A stretch of 64,000 nucleotides of DNA from Agarivorans sp. Toyoura001 (GTDB lineage: Bacteria; Pseudomonadota; Gammaproteobacteria; Enterobacterales; Celerinatantimonadaceae), in assembly GCF_005405585.1 (NCBI RefSeq), contig NZ_BJEQ01000018.1, positions 1 to 64,000 of the forward strand, written 5' to 3'. The position numbers and the translations under genes are program-made. Positions 17,245-23,615 of this stretch are shown here, in pieces; the stretch's first letter is position 1; each line of letters begins with the position of its first letter. The notes beneath the pieces were generated by a model. The model saw nothing but the letters and a program-made list of their open reading frames with translations, had not been told where the DNA came from and did no database searches.

Positions 17245-17787
17245 TTAGCAGCTTTTACAGCCTGGTTTTTTGGGAGCAAATTCTACCAATCGGCCCTCTG
17301 CATCTATCGAAAACTGACAGCAAGATTGAAACAGTTGTAATACTTTCTCGCGACTTTTTTGTACGCGCGATTTTAATGTTGAATATTTAATCTGGTGTTG
17401 TGCTGCGTAGTCTCTCTGGCCCATGCCTTCTAGTTCAATACTCACCAACATGTCTGCTTCATCACTGGGTAAGGCATGAATAAAAGGCGAGATACAGCTA
17501 GCCAGTTGTTGGTGCACACTTTCATCGGCCTCGGTGTACCAAAGCTCATTGTTTTCAAGCTTATCGGCTTGGCCGCGCTGGCGGTAAAAATCAATAATGC
17601 TGCGATTGGCAATTTGAAATAGCCACGATTTTACCTTGCTGTGATCTTGTAGTTGGCTAAAGTTTTGATAGGTTTTAATTAAGATTTCTTGCAGAAGATC
17701 GTCTACATCGGCAGGGTTAGAAACATTAGCGTGTAAAAACGCTTTCAGGCTTTGTCGATATTGTTGCCACACCTGCTCAATCTTCAT
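17245..17787 (-). CDS. sigZ: SigZ-type ECF sigma factor with cysteine tail
   Basis: Extracytoplasmic-function sigma factor of 180 residues. Region 2 covers about 5-75 (DVDDLLQEILIKTYQNF, KVKSWLFQIANRSIIDFYRQ). Region 4 covers about 100-155 (EGMGQRDYAAQHQIKYSTLKSRVQKSREKV). A C-terminal extension after residue 155 carries a CC pair and ends GCKSC. Such cysteines could bind metal or sense redox state. No anti-sigma gene is adjacent. It lies 98 bases downstream of the GST gene on the same strand. Confidence 0.87.
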   Translation of the reverse strand: MKIEQVWQQYRQSLKAFLHANVSNPADVDDLLQEILIKTYQNFSQLQDHSKVKSWLFQIANRSIIDFYRQRGQADKLENNELWYTEADESVHQQLASCISPFIHALPSDEADMLVSIELEGMGQRDYAAQHQIKYSTLKSRVQKSREKVLQLFQSCCQFSIDAEGRLVEFAPKKPGCKSC

Positions 17788-17885
17788 ATATTTGCTCTGC
17801 CGTATATAGAAATCACTAAACCCTTAGCATGAAGTATACAAACTGAGGGTTGTTTTCTTAAGTGTAATTACACTTGCTAACTAGA

Positions 17886-18581
17886 CTAACCGCAGCAAGA
17901 GCTTGTGCCACACGCCACTTTTTCTTCAGCTTCATTACCACCCAAATAGGTATTGGTAAGGTAGAAGTCAGTGAACAAGGCTGCAAAATCGTCTGAAACA
18001 GTTTTCTCAGCAAGGCCAGTGGCTAATACATTGTTTTGCCAAGCTTGCGCTTTAGGCAGGCCACATAAAAAGTCGAAGCCAGTATGTTGCTTAACAATGT
18101 TAGCGCGATGTAATAGTGGTAACCATGCAATATCTACATTGCTCAGCTGGTTAGACTTAAAGAACATAGTCGTGCCAGATAGCTGCGCTTCTACTTTTAC
18201 AAAGGCTTTAAACAGCTTTTCAGTACGCTCTTCAAAGGTGGCTTTAACTTTACTGCTCATAGTGCTGCATTGCGCTAAATAATGTTTAGAACCTAAGTAA
18301 CTCCATGCTCTGTCCATGGCGCGCTGTTCGTTAGTTACGTCTGCTTCTATTGGGCCAAACTCATCTTCGATGTATTCGATAATCGCGTCAGACTCAAACA
18401 AAGCAGTGTTGTTTTCGGTAATCAATATCGGCACTTGGCCATTTGGCGACATGTCTAAAAACCACTGAGGTTTGTCTTTTAAACTAATGTATTCAATCTC
18501 GTAAGGAACCTTTTTAGTTTCTAAAGCGGCGGTTACGCGTTGAACAAATGGGCAAATTTTAAAGCTAACAATCTTAATCAT
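17886..18581 (-). CDS. glutathione S-transferase family protein with Cys-rich tail
   Basis: 231 residues with an N-terminal thioredoxin fold: C10-P-F (FKICPFVQRV) places a cysteine at the omega/beta-class active site, GQVPIL holds the cis-proline and ESDAIIEYIEDEF contacts glutathione. An all-helical C-terminal domain follows. The last residues read ACGTSSCCG, an unusual three-cysteine tail absent from standard GSTs. Together with the cysteine tail of the adjacent SigZ this suggests thiol or metal stress, but the substrate is unknown. Confidence 0.85.
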   Translation of the reverse strand: MIKIVSFKICPFVQRVTAALETKKVPYEIEYISLKDKPQWFLDMSPNGQVPILITENNTALFESDAIIEYIEDEFGPIEADVTNEQRAMDRAWSYLGSKHYLAQCSTMSSKVKATFEERTEKLFKAFVKVEAQLSGTTMFFKSNQLSNVDIAWLPLLHRANIVKQHTGFDFLCGLPKAQAWQNNVLATGLAEKTVSDDFAALFTDFYLTNTYLGGNEAEEKVACGTSSCCG

Positions 18582-18952
18582 GATGGTCTCATTGTATTAG
18601 TGAATTACCTATAAGACGAACCAGATAAGAAAAAGACGAAACTAATTTTAAAAAGTTTTTGTGGCATAGATAAATGAAGGAGGGAGCGGGGGAGGTATCA
18701 GTTGCAAAGCTTGCGGGAGCTATGTGATTCAGCTCGATAACGCATTACTGCTTTCTCGAAAGTCCTCCCGACCATCCAACTTTGATTAGGCGAGTGAACC
18801 GCAATTTCCCTGTGATTGTATACAGGTAAACGGCCATTCCTCCTTTCCCAAGTATTTGCATCCTTTTCTGCTGATGTTTTTGTTGATTGTTGTCTTAGGT
18901 CGCTGATGATACGAGGGGAAAGTGTTAATCTTCACTTCATTAAATGCGTAAA
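18582..18952. other. gene-free stretch upstream of the integron cassette
   Basis: No credible gene is seen. The only open frame (18816-19007, 63 codons) has no ribosome site, has unusual composition and runs through the palindrome at 18953-18994, so I reject it. The stretch should contain the promoter of the minus-strand GST gene at its left end. A purine-rich patch near 18676-18695 resembles one near 29449-29477. Confidence 0.6.
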
Positions 18953-18994
18953 AAGAGGAAAAATGCCTTGTTTAAACAAGGCATTTTTCCTCTT
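18953..18994. terminator. 42-bp perfect palindrome, bidirectional terminator-like
   Basis: Bases 18953-18973 and 18974-18994 are exact reverse complements. The core is AATGCCTTGTTT with A5 on the left and T5 on the right, so each strand reads as a strong hairpin followed by T. No gene clearly ends here on either strand. The element stops 9 bases before the left end of the integron cassette. Confidence 0.75.
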
Positions 18995-19003
18995 AATAAG
19001 TTG

Positions 19004-19945
19004 TTAGAGCTACACCAGAGGTCGGAGTTAAATGGCACTATATCAAAGCTATGCTAAAGAGCTAATGAGTAAGTTAGGGCGATTAAACGATCTTGTTGGT
19101 CATGCTCCTTCCATCGGCACATATCACGAAAACATCGTTGGAAATTACTTAAGAAATTTTATCTCTCGACGGTTCTCAATCAAAACAGGGTTTGTTTACA
19201 ACTCAGTAAGCAATGAAGTAAGTCCTCAAATGGACATATTGGTGATTGATGAAAATGTACCTTCAGCCTATCTCTTTCAAGATGATGATTTTGTAGTTGC
19301 TGTTCCAGATGCTGTTGTATGCGCTATAGAAGTAAAAACAAATTTTGATAAAGAGGCTTTTCTAGATATAGCAAAAAAATCAGAGCAGTATAGAAAATCA
19401 AACCCAACAGGATTTAATATTTTAGCGCTATGTTTTAAAGCTAAAGTGGTACAGATTGAAACAGTGGCTAGTTGGTTTGAAAGTGTAGACATTAAAGATT
19501 CGTGGCTTAATTATCCTAAGAGCATCACAATATTGGATGATTGCTTAATTGAATCATTTCCTCCTCAATCGGTTCAGCCCTCTGGGGCATGTCGCACTGT
19601 ATGTAATGATGATGTCGAGGAGAAATCCGAAGCATTGTTAACGCATTTTTTGTTTTCGGTATTGAAGCTCTGTGAATTAAAAGCGGGAGTAAATAGCGAC
19701 AGAACAATTGGCGCTATATTTTCAGGGGATTTTGATAAATTATTTACGTTAAAGCACAAAGTGTTTAAGTATGGGTCAGGTATGCTTGAACTAGAAAAAC
19801 TAAATCGTTCTGACGGTTCAAATATTTATTCCAGACCTGAAGAAAAGTAGCTCTAACAAGTCATTTCAGCAGGACAAAAAACAGTTGGTTTTTGCTCGTG
19901 CCTCGCTTATTTTAACCAACTATTTTATTGCCTCTGAATGAGGCG
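19004..19945 (+). mobile_element. solitary integron gene cassette
   Basis: The left junction is G^TTAGAGC (19003-19010). The exact reverse complement GCTCTAAC (19850-19857) starts the attC that follows the single gene, as expected when a circular cassette recombines inside its own attC. The right junction is GCG^TTGAT at 19943-19950. The cassette is 942 bp, holds one gene in the usual orientation starting 28 bases from its left end, and is more AT-rich than its neighbours. No integrase, attI or second attC is seen here, so it is an isolated cassette rather than a working integron. Confidence 0.85.
19032..19850 (+). CDS. DUF6602-like protein, possible PD-(D/E)XK nuclease fold
   Basis: 272-residue cassette-borne protein without a signal peptide. 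The first 105 residues fit a restriction-endonuclease-like core: helix with E33 (YHENIVGNYLRNFI), then D68 (SPQMDILVID), then E100-x-K102 (CAIEVKT). This spacing of acid, acid, E-x-K is the PD-(D/E)XK signature; similar N-terminal domains are annotated DUF6602. Residues 110-272 are helical and unassigned, ending in a cassette-typical short tail. A GGAG ribosome site precedes the ATG. Stop codon and attC overlap by one base. A defence or DNA-processing role is plausible but not shown. Fold assignment is by eye. Confidence 0.75.
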   Translation: MALYQSYAKELMSKLGRLNDLVGHAPSIGTYHENIVGNYLRNFISRRFSIKTGFVYNSVSNEVSPQMDILVIDENVPSAYLFQDDDFVVAVPDAVVCAIEVKTNFDKEAFLDIAKKSEQYRKSNPTGFNILALCFKAKVVQIETVASWFESVDIKDSWLNYPKSITILDDCLIESFPPQSVQPSGACRTVCNDDVEEKSEALLTHFLFSVLKLCELKAGVNSDRTIGAIFSGDFDKLFTLKHKVFKYGSGMLELEKLNRSDGSNIYSRPEEK

Positions 19946-19951
19946 TTGATA
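19850..19951 (+). other. attC recombination site of the cassette
   Basis: Features in order: R'' GCTCTAAC (19850-19857); L'' TCATTTCAG, which pairs with L' CTGAATGA (19934-19941) leaving one extra base, the extrahelical base characteristic of attC; an inner stem GTTGGTT / AACCAAC (19884-19890 and 19914-19920) around a variable loop; R' GCGTTGAT at the right end. Length of about 100 bases is typical of Vibrio-like sites. Folding and pairing were checked by hand. Confidence 0.88.
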
Positions 19952-20190
19952 TGATCCCCGCTGTCAACTCGCACAAGTCTATTCCTACCGATTGACATCT
20001 GCATAGAAAAACTCAATGAGAGGCCCATGGCAAGCATGTGTCGCGATGCTTCTTGTTGATATTGGAGAAAGAGTGCGAGCTTGGTTACCCGCAACTCATT
20101 GTTGAAATAGTTTGCTTCTGCACTGGATTGAGCTGCTTTGCCTCCGTTTAGGTACGCGATTTTTTTTCCAATAAACCTCACCACAATCTA
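19952..20190. other. gene-free stretch right of attC
   Basis: No convincing gene. The minus-strand frame 19912-20184 (90 codons) crosses the attC site and lacks a good ribosome site, so it is treated as spurious. I found no second R'' matching the right junction (ATATCAAC), so the stretch is not an obvious second cassette. Confidence 0.6.
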
Positions 20191-20221
20191 TTGACCTCAA
20201 GCTAGCTTGAGGTCTTACCTT
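20191..20221 (+). promoter_or_regulatory. SoxR-type operator inside a 19-bp-spacer promoter
   Basis: The 18-base CCTCAAGCTAGCTTGAGG core (20195-20212) differs from the E. coli soxS SoxR box only at the two positions flanking its centre on each side (GCTAGC for GTTAAC). The surrounding palindrome spans 20193-20214. It is embedded between TTGACC (20191-20196) and TACCTT (20216-20221) with a 19-base spacer, the stretched spacing used by MerR-family activators. It lies 26 bases before the epimerase start. Confidence 0.82.
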
Positions 20222-20246
20222 GGTGCTTTTCAAAAGGAGATTGCAA

Positions 20247-21104
20247 ATGAAGGTTTTACTACTTGGGGCAACGGGAACCATTGGCAGTGCGATATTGACA
20301 GATCTATTACAGCATGGGCATTCGGTGCTTGCATTGGCGCGGTCTGATTATGCAGCGCAGACCATTACAGCTAAAGGTGCAGATGTTTTGCGGGGGGACT
20401 TACGTGAGCCTCAGTTATGGTCGACCGCTATTCATAGGGTTGATGCTGTTATTCATGTCGCCGCAACATTTTGTGAAGATATGGGAAATATTGATTTACG
20501 AGTGGTTAATGAACTAATCGCCCAAGCTAATGCTAAGGGCGGAACAACGCGATTTATCTACACCGGAGGTGTTTGGCTATACGGGGAAACAGGGGATATT
20601 GCAGCCACAGAGCAAAGCCCATTTAAGCCAATATCTAGCTTTAGTTGGATGATTGAGAATAGTTCTTTAGTTTTGAACGCGCCTAGTTTGCATACCAATA
20701 TTATTCACCCAGCAGTGGTTTACGCTAAAGATGCTGGGGTGTTGTCTAGCTTTGTTCCCCAGAATGGCCAAGTAGAAGTATGGGGCTCGCTCGACACTCG
20801 TTGGCCGGTAGTTCATACAGATGATCTTGCATCAGCCTATAGGCTTGTTTTAGAAAATGGTAGGTCAGGCATGTCATACAATGTGTGTGGTGAACAAGCG
20901 GTAACAGTGGGAGATATTGCTCACTCGTATATAAGAAAAAGTCGATTACCAACCGAGCTATTAGTGCGTTCTGTTGATGAGGTGGTTGCTGAAAATGGTG
21001 CTTGGGCTTTAGGGCCAACATTAGATCAATGTATGAACGCAGATAAGATAAAAAGGGAGTTGGACTGGACGCCTACCCATCAGAATATTCTTTCCGAATT
21101 GTAA
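20247..21104 (+). CDS. NAD(P)-dependent epimerase/reductase (extended SDR)
   Basis: 285-residue Rossmann-fold protein with the nucleotide-binding GATGTIGSAIL at residues 7-17 and a D-V-L-R-G-D-L strand end that contacts adenine. It belongs to the extended short-chain dehydrogenase group. The usual catalytic YxxxK is not obvious; the equivalent region reads SSFSWMIENSS, so activity may be atypical. I chose the ATG at 20247, directly after a strong AAAAGGAG, over 20220. The SoxR-type promoter implies induction by redox-cycling compounds. Confidence 0.85.
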   Translation: MKVLLLGATGTIGSAILTDLLQHGHSVLALARSDYAAQTITAKGADVLRGDLREPQLWSTAIHRVDAVIHVAATFCEDMGNIDLRVVNELIAQANAKGGTTRFIYTGGVWLYGETGDIAATEQSPFKPISSFSWMIENSSLVLNAPSLHTNIIHPAVVYAKDAGVLSSFVPQNGQVEVWGSLDTRWPVVHTDDLASAYRLVLENGRSGMSYNVCGEQAVTVGDIAHSYIRKSRLPTELLVRSVDEVVAENGAWALGPTLDQCMNADKIKRELDWTPTHQNILSEL

Positions 21105-21151
21105 TTATTTTTGCATTGGCTGGCGGTATTAACTGGGTTTAGCAGCTAAAT

Positions 21152-21178
21152 AAAAAGACGTCTTCAAACGTCTTTTTT
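21152..21178. terminator. terminator after the epimerase gene
   Basis: AAAAAGACGT / ACGTCTTTTT with a six-base loop and T-tract on both strands lies between the convergent epimerase and LysE-family genes. Confidence 0.85.
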
Positions 21179-21258
21179 GATTGAGTTAAGCCTCTGCATA
21201 TTAATGAGTAACGATGCTAAGTACTTTGTCTTGATGACTCGCTACTTAGCAAACTCTA

Positions 21259-21876
21259 TTAACGTTCTACACGTGCTAGTGCTAAACCCATCATAATAAA
21301 TAGCGAACCAAATATGCGATTTTGTAGCGCCATAAACTTAGCTTTACCTAGCCAAGGTTTAGCTGCGCTAGCTAAGGTGGCGTAACTAAACATGACTGCA
21401 CAATCGATCAGCACTACGGTGAAACCTAATATTAAGTACTGGCTAGAAAGGTCACTGTTCGGGCTTATAAATTGAGGCAAAAAAGCCGCGAGAAAGATAA
21501 TAGATTTTGGGTTCATTAGATTAACAATGAAGCCTTGTTTAACTAACTGAGAGCTGCTTTTTTTTGCTTGTGGCTCGGTGCTAAAAGCTTGGCTTTTCTC
21601 AAAAAATTTAGTCACTCCCAAATAGAGTAGGTAGGCGGCACCTAGATATTTAATGATGGTGAACGCCAGTGCCGAAGACGCCAGCAGGGCGCCTAAACCA
21701 ACAGATACAATAAGCACATGGCCTATTAGTGCTAGCTGCAAACCCGCAATATTTTTACAGGCTTGTTTGAAGCCGCCACTTAAAGAGTGGCTAATGGTAG
21801 CCACTGCGCCTGCGCCGGGCGATAAACTAAATACAATGCAAGCGGCAACAAACGTAAGCCAAACGCTAAACAACAT
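21259..21876 (-). CDS. LysE/RhtB-family amino acid exporter
   Basis: 205-residue inner-membrane exporter with about six hydrophobic segments and the family signature SPGAGAVATISHSLSGGFKQA near residues 19-38. NLMNPKSIIFLAAFLPQF (near 119-136) is the second conserved motif of the RhtB group. Relatives export homoserine, threonine or other amino acids; the substrate cannot be read from sequence. It is a single gene convergent with the epimerase gene. Confidence 0.88.
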   Translation of the reverse strand: MLFSVWLTFVAACIVFSLSPGAGAVATISHSLSGGFKQACKNIAGLQLALIGHVLIVSVGLGALLASSALAFTIIKYLGAAYLLYLGVTKFFEKSQAFSTEPQAKKSSSQLVKQGFIVNLMNPKSIIFLAAFLPQFISPNSDLSSQYLILGFTVVLIDCAVMFSYATLASAAKPWLGKAKFMALQNRIFGSLFIMMGLALARVER

Positions 21877-21952
21877 TGGTAATTCCTTGGTATTGCTAGG
21901 TGATTAACGCAATATCGCAGAATTACCCAGAGTTCGTCTAGCCTTTGTTGCC

Positions 21953-23152
21953 TTAGCTTTGTCTTTTACTGCTTAAAATGGGTACGTATACCACCAAAAA
22001 CAGCACGCTGGCGGTAATCCAAAGCCCTGCGCTTATGTTCCAAGCTTGAAGTGGGTCTGTAATCGCCATAAATGTTCTAATTAAGGTAGCGGCCACCAAG
22101 AGTAAAAACGCCAGCGTAATCACCGGTTTTATCACTAATGTTCTGCCTGTGTGGCCTAAAGATACACGGCTCATCATGGCGAAGATCATTAACCCTATGG
22201 CGCCAATGGTAATGAGGTGAAGGGCATTACTAAAAGTAAGTTGCGGTAAGTCGTAACTGGCGCCGAGTAATATTAAGCCTAGTGCCATGAGTAGGTAGGA
22301 TAAGTGCAATGACCATAACAAAGGCACTTTTACCGTTTTTATCGAGCGCCAGTAAGCTAGGCGCAGCAAATGCAGCAGACCTAAAGCCATCAGGGCTATT
22401 GGCACTATGCCAAAGGTAGCGGTGAAGTAGTCGCTAATAAATACAAGCACCGTGGCAATAGCAAATGGGCCTACTAGTTGGTTTATCCAAGCTGGGCATT
22501 CAATGGCCTCAGTTTTTGCGCCGCGCACCGTGAAGAAAGGAATAACTCTGCCGCCTACTAAGGCCATCATTATGGTGAATAGCAATACCATAGTGCGGCT
22601 TAAATGTAAGGCGAGGGCGCTGTTGCCGTTTAAATCGGCAATTAACATACCGAGGTTGATTAAGGTCATTACGCTGAGTAAAGCGATGAATATGTAATTG
22701 CGGCGGTTTTGCGCTTTAAAGACTAACTTACTGTAAATCACAACAACACTTAGCCACCAAAGACCTTGCAGTGCAGTAGCGGCTATTGCGCTGTTGGCGT
22801 CGTTTATATAAAACCCAATACGAGCCAAACACCACAGCAATACTAAGCCTGCTAATGCCTTGCCCTTAATACTGGGCTGGCCAGTCCAGGTTTGTACGGC
22901 GGTTAAAATAAACCCCACCGCTACCGTTGTGCCAAAGCCAATTAGCATTTCATGAGCGTGCCACACATGTGGGCTTAAGCCTTGGCTACCTATTAACATA
23001 TTGCCATTAAGCAGCAGGATCCATAAACCAATACTAATAGCAGAGCTTAAAGTAGCCAGTAAAAAGAACGGCCTAAAGGCGAGCTCTAAAATAGCTTGCT
23101 GATGCCAATGTTGGGATTGGTCTGTGGCGTTCGGCTCACCAATTTTAATCAC
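21953..23152 (-). CDS. nnrS: NnrS family heme/copper membrane protein
   Basis: 399-residue polytopic protein with about twelve hydrophobic segments. NnrS proteins protect against nitric-oxide damage to iron metabolism and are made under NO control. Conserved features include ELAFRPFFLLATLSSAISIG at the start, WHAHEMLIGFG with metal-ligand histidines, and the late HLITIGAIGLMIFAMMSRVSLGHTGR. The start is a GTG at 23152 following GAGGT, directly after the stop of the small membrane gene. The sigma-54 promoter and NorR sites upstream make the NO link explicit. Confidence 0.93.
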   Translation of the reverse strand: MIKIGEPNATDQSQHWHQQAILELAFRPFFLLATLSSAISIGLWILLLNGNMLIGSQGLSPHVWHAHEMLIGFGTTVAVGFILTAVQTWTGQPSIKGKALAGLVLLWCLARIGFYINDANSAIAATALQGLWWLSVVVIYSKLVFKAQNRRNYIFIALLSVMTLINLGMLIADLNGNSALALHLSRTMVLLFTIMMALVGGRVIPFFTVRGAKTEAIECPAWINQLVGPFAIATVLVFISDYFTATFGIVPIALMALGLLHLLRLAYWRSIKTVKVPLLWSLHLSYLLMALGLILLGASYDLPQLTFSNALHLITIGAIGLMIFAMMSRVSLGHTGRTLVIKPVITLAFLLLVAATLIRTFMAITDPLQAWNISAGLWITASVLFLVVYVPILSSKRQS

Positions 23153-23422
23153 TTATAATACCTCTTGGCCTAGTTCGTTTAATCCTACACAGCGTAGCAC
23201 GTAACCTACTTTTAAAATGCCAGCAAAAACAATGGTAGAGATGTGTGCTGTAATTTGCATGGGAATAGAAAAGCTTTGTGCTAAGGGGTAGGAGATAACA
23301 ATGGATGAAATGATAATGCTGAGTGAAAGCAACATTAGCCAGTTACCGCCTACTACGCAGCGCATGTATTGTTTTGCTGTTTGGGTGTAAGTGGAGCTTA
23401 CTAGTAATGGGAATACGGTCAT
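23153..23422 (-). CDS. small membrane protein in the nnrS operon
   Basis: 89 residues with two clear hydrophobic segments (about 27-48 and 53-75); the family is not recognised by name. It is the first gene behind the NorR/sigma-54 promoter and abuts nnrS with no gap, so it should be made with NnrS in response to nitric oxide. A GAGGAAAG ribosome site precedes the ATG. It carries two cysteines (MRCVVGG, VLRCVGL), which could bind metal or haem, but this is speculation. Confidence 0.8.
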   Translation of the reverse strand: MTVFPLLVSSTYTQTAKQYMRCVVGGNWLMLLSLSIIISSIVISYPLAQSFSIPMQITAHISTIVFAGILKVGYVLRCVGLNELGQEVL

Positions 23423-23482
23423 TGTGCTTTCCTCTTTGAAGTAGTGGCGAACTTTAGGTTCTTCACCGTTGTTTTAGAAATA

Positions 23483-23497
23483 GCAAACGCTGTGCCA
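23483..23497 (-). promoter_or_regulatory. sigma-54 (RpoN) promoter of the nnrS operon
   Basis: On the minus strand TGGCAC-N5-TTGC is an exact match to the -24/-12 consensus. It points towards the small membrane gene and nnrS, 61 bases from the start codon, with NorR sites 54 to 90 bases behind it. Confidence 0.9.
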
Positions 23498-23550
23498 AAC
23501 GCTCAAAGCCAGGTTTAATGGCGTTTAACGGGATGATTTTTGTTGGAGGT

Positions 23551-23561
23551 GTCAATATGAC
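23551..23561. promoter_or_regulatory. NorR enhancer site 1
   Basis: GTCAATATGAC is an exact match to the NorR core GTCA-N3-TGAC. It lies upstream of the sigma-54 promoter and before norR, so NorR could activate nnrS and also affect its own gene. Confidence 0.85.
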
Positions 23562-23576
23562 TTCTTGATAAAAAGT

Positions 23577-23587
23577 GTCAATTAGAC
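23577..23587. promoter_or_regulatory. NorR enhancer site 2
   Basis: GTCAATTAGAC matches the GTCA-N3-TGAC core except for one base. Centre-to-centre spacing from site 1 is 26 bases. E. coli norV has three sites; I see only two here. Confidence 0.75.
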
Positions 23588-23615
23588 TACTTTGAATTTA
23601 AATGACGGAGGTGAT

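Noticed and set aside
18816-19007. 63-codon plus-strand open frame before the cassette
   Set aside because: No ribosome site, atypical composition, and it is formed partly by the 42-bp palindrome.
19912-20184. 90-codon minus-strand open frame
   Set aside because: It reads through the right half of the attC site and has no good ribosome site; such antisense frames are common artefacts at cassettes.
19946-20246. Possible second integron cassette
   Set aside because: No R'' box complementary to the junction TTGATAT and no second attC-like fold could be found.
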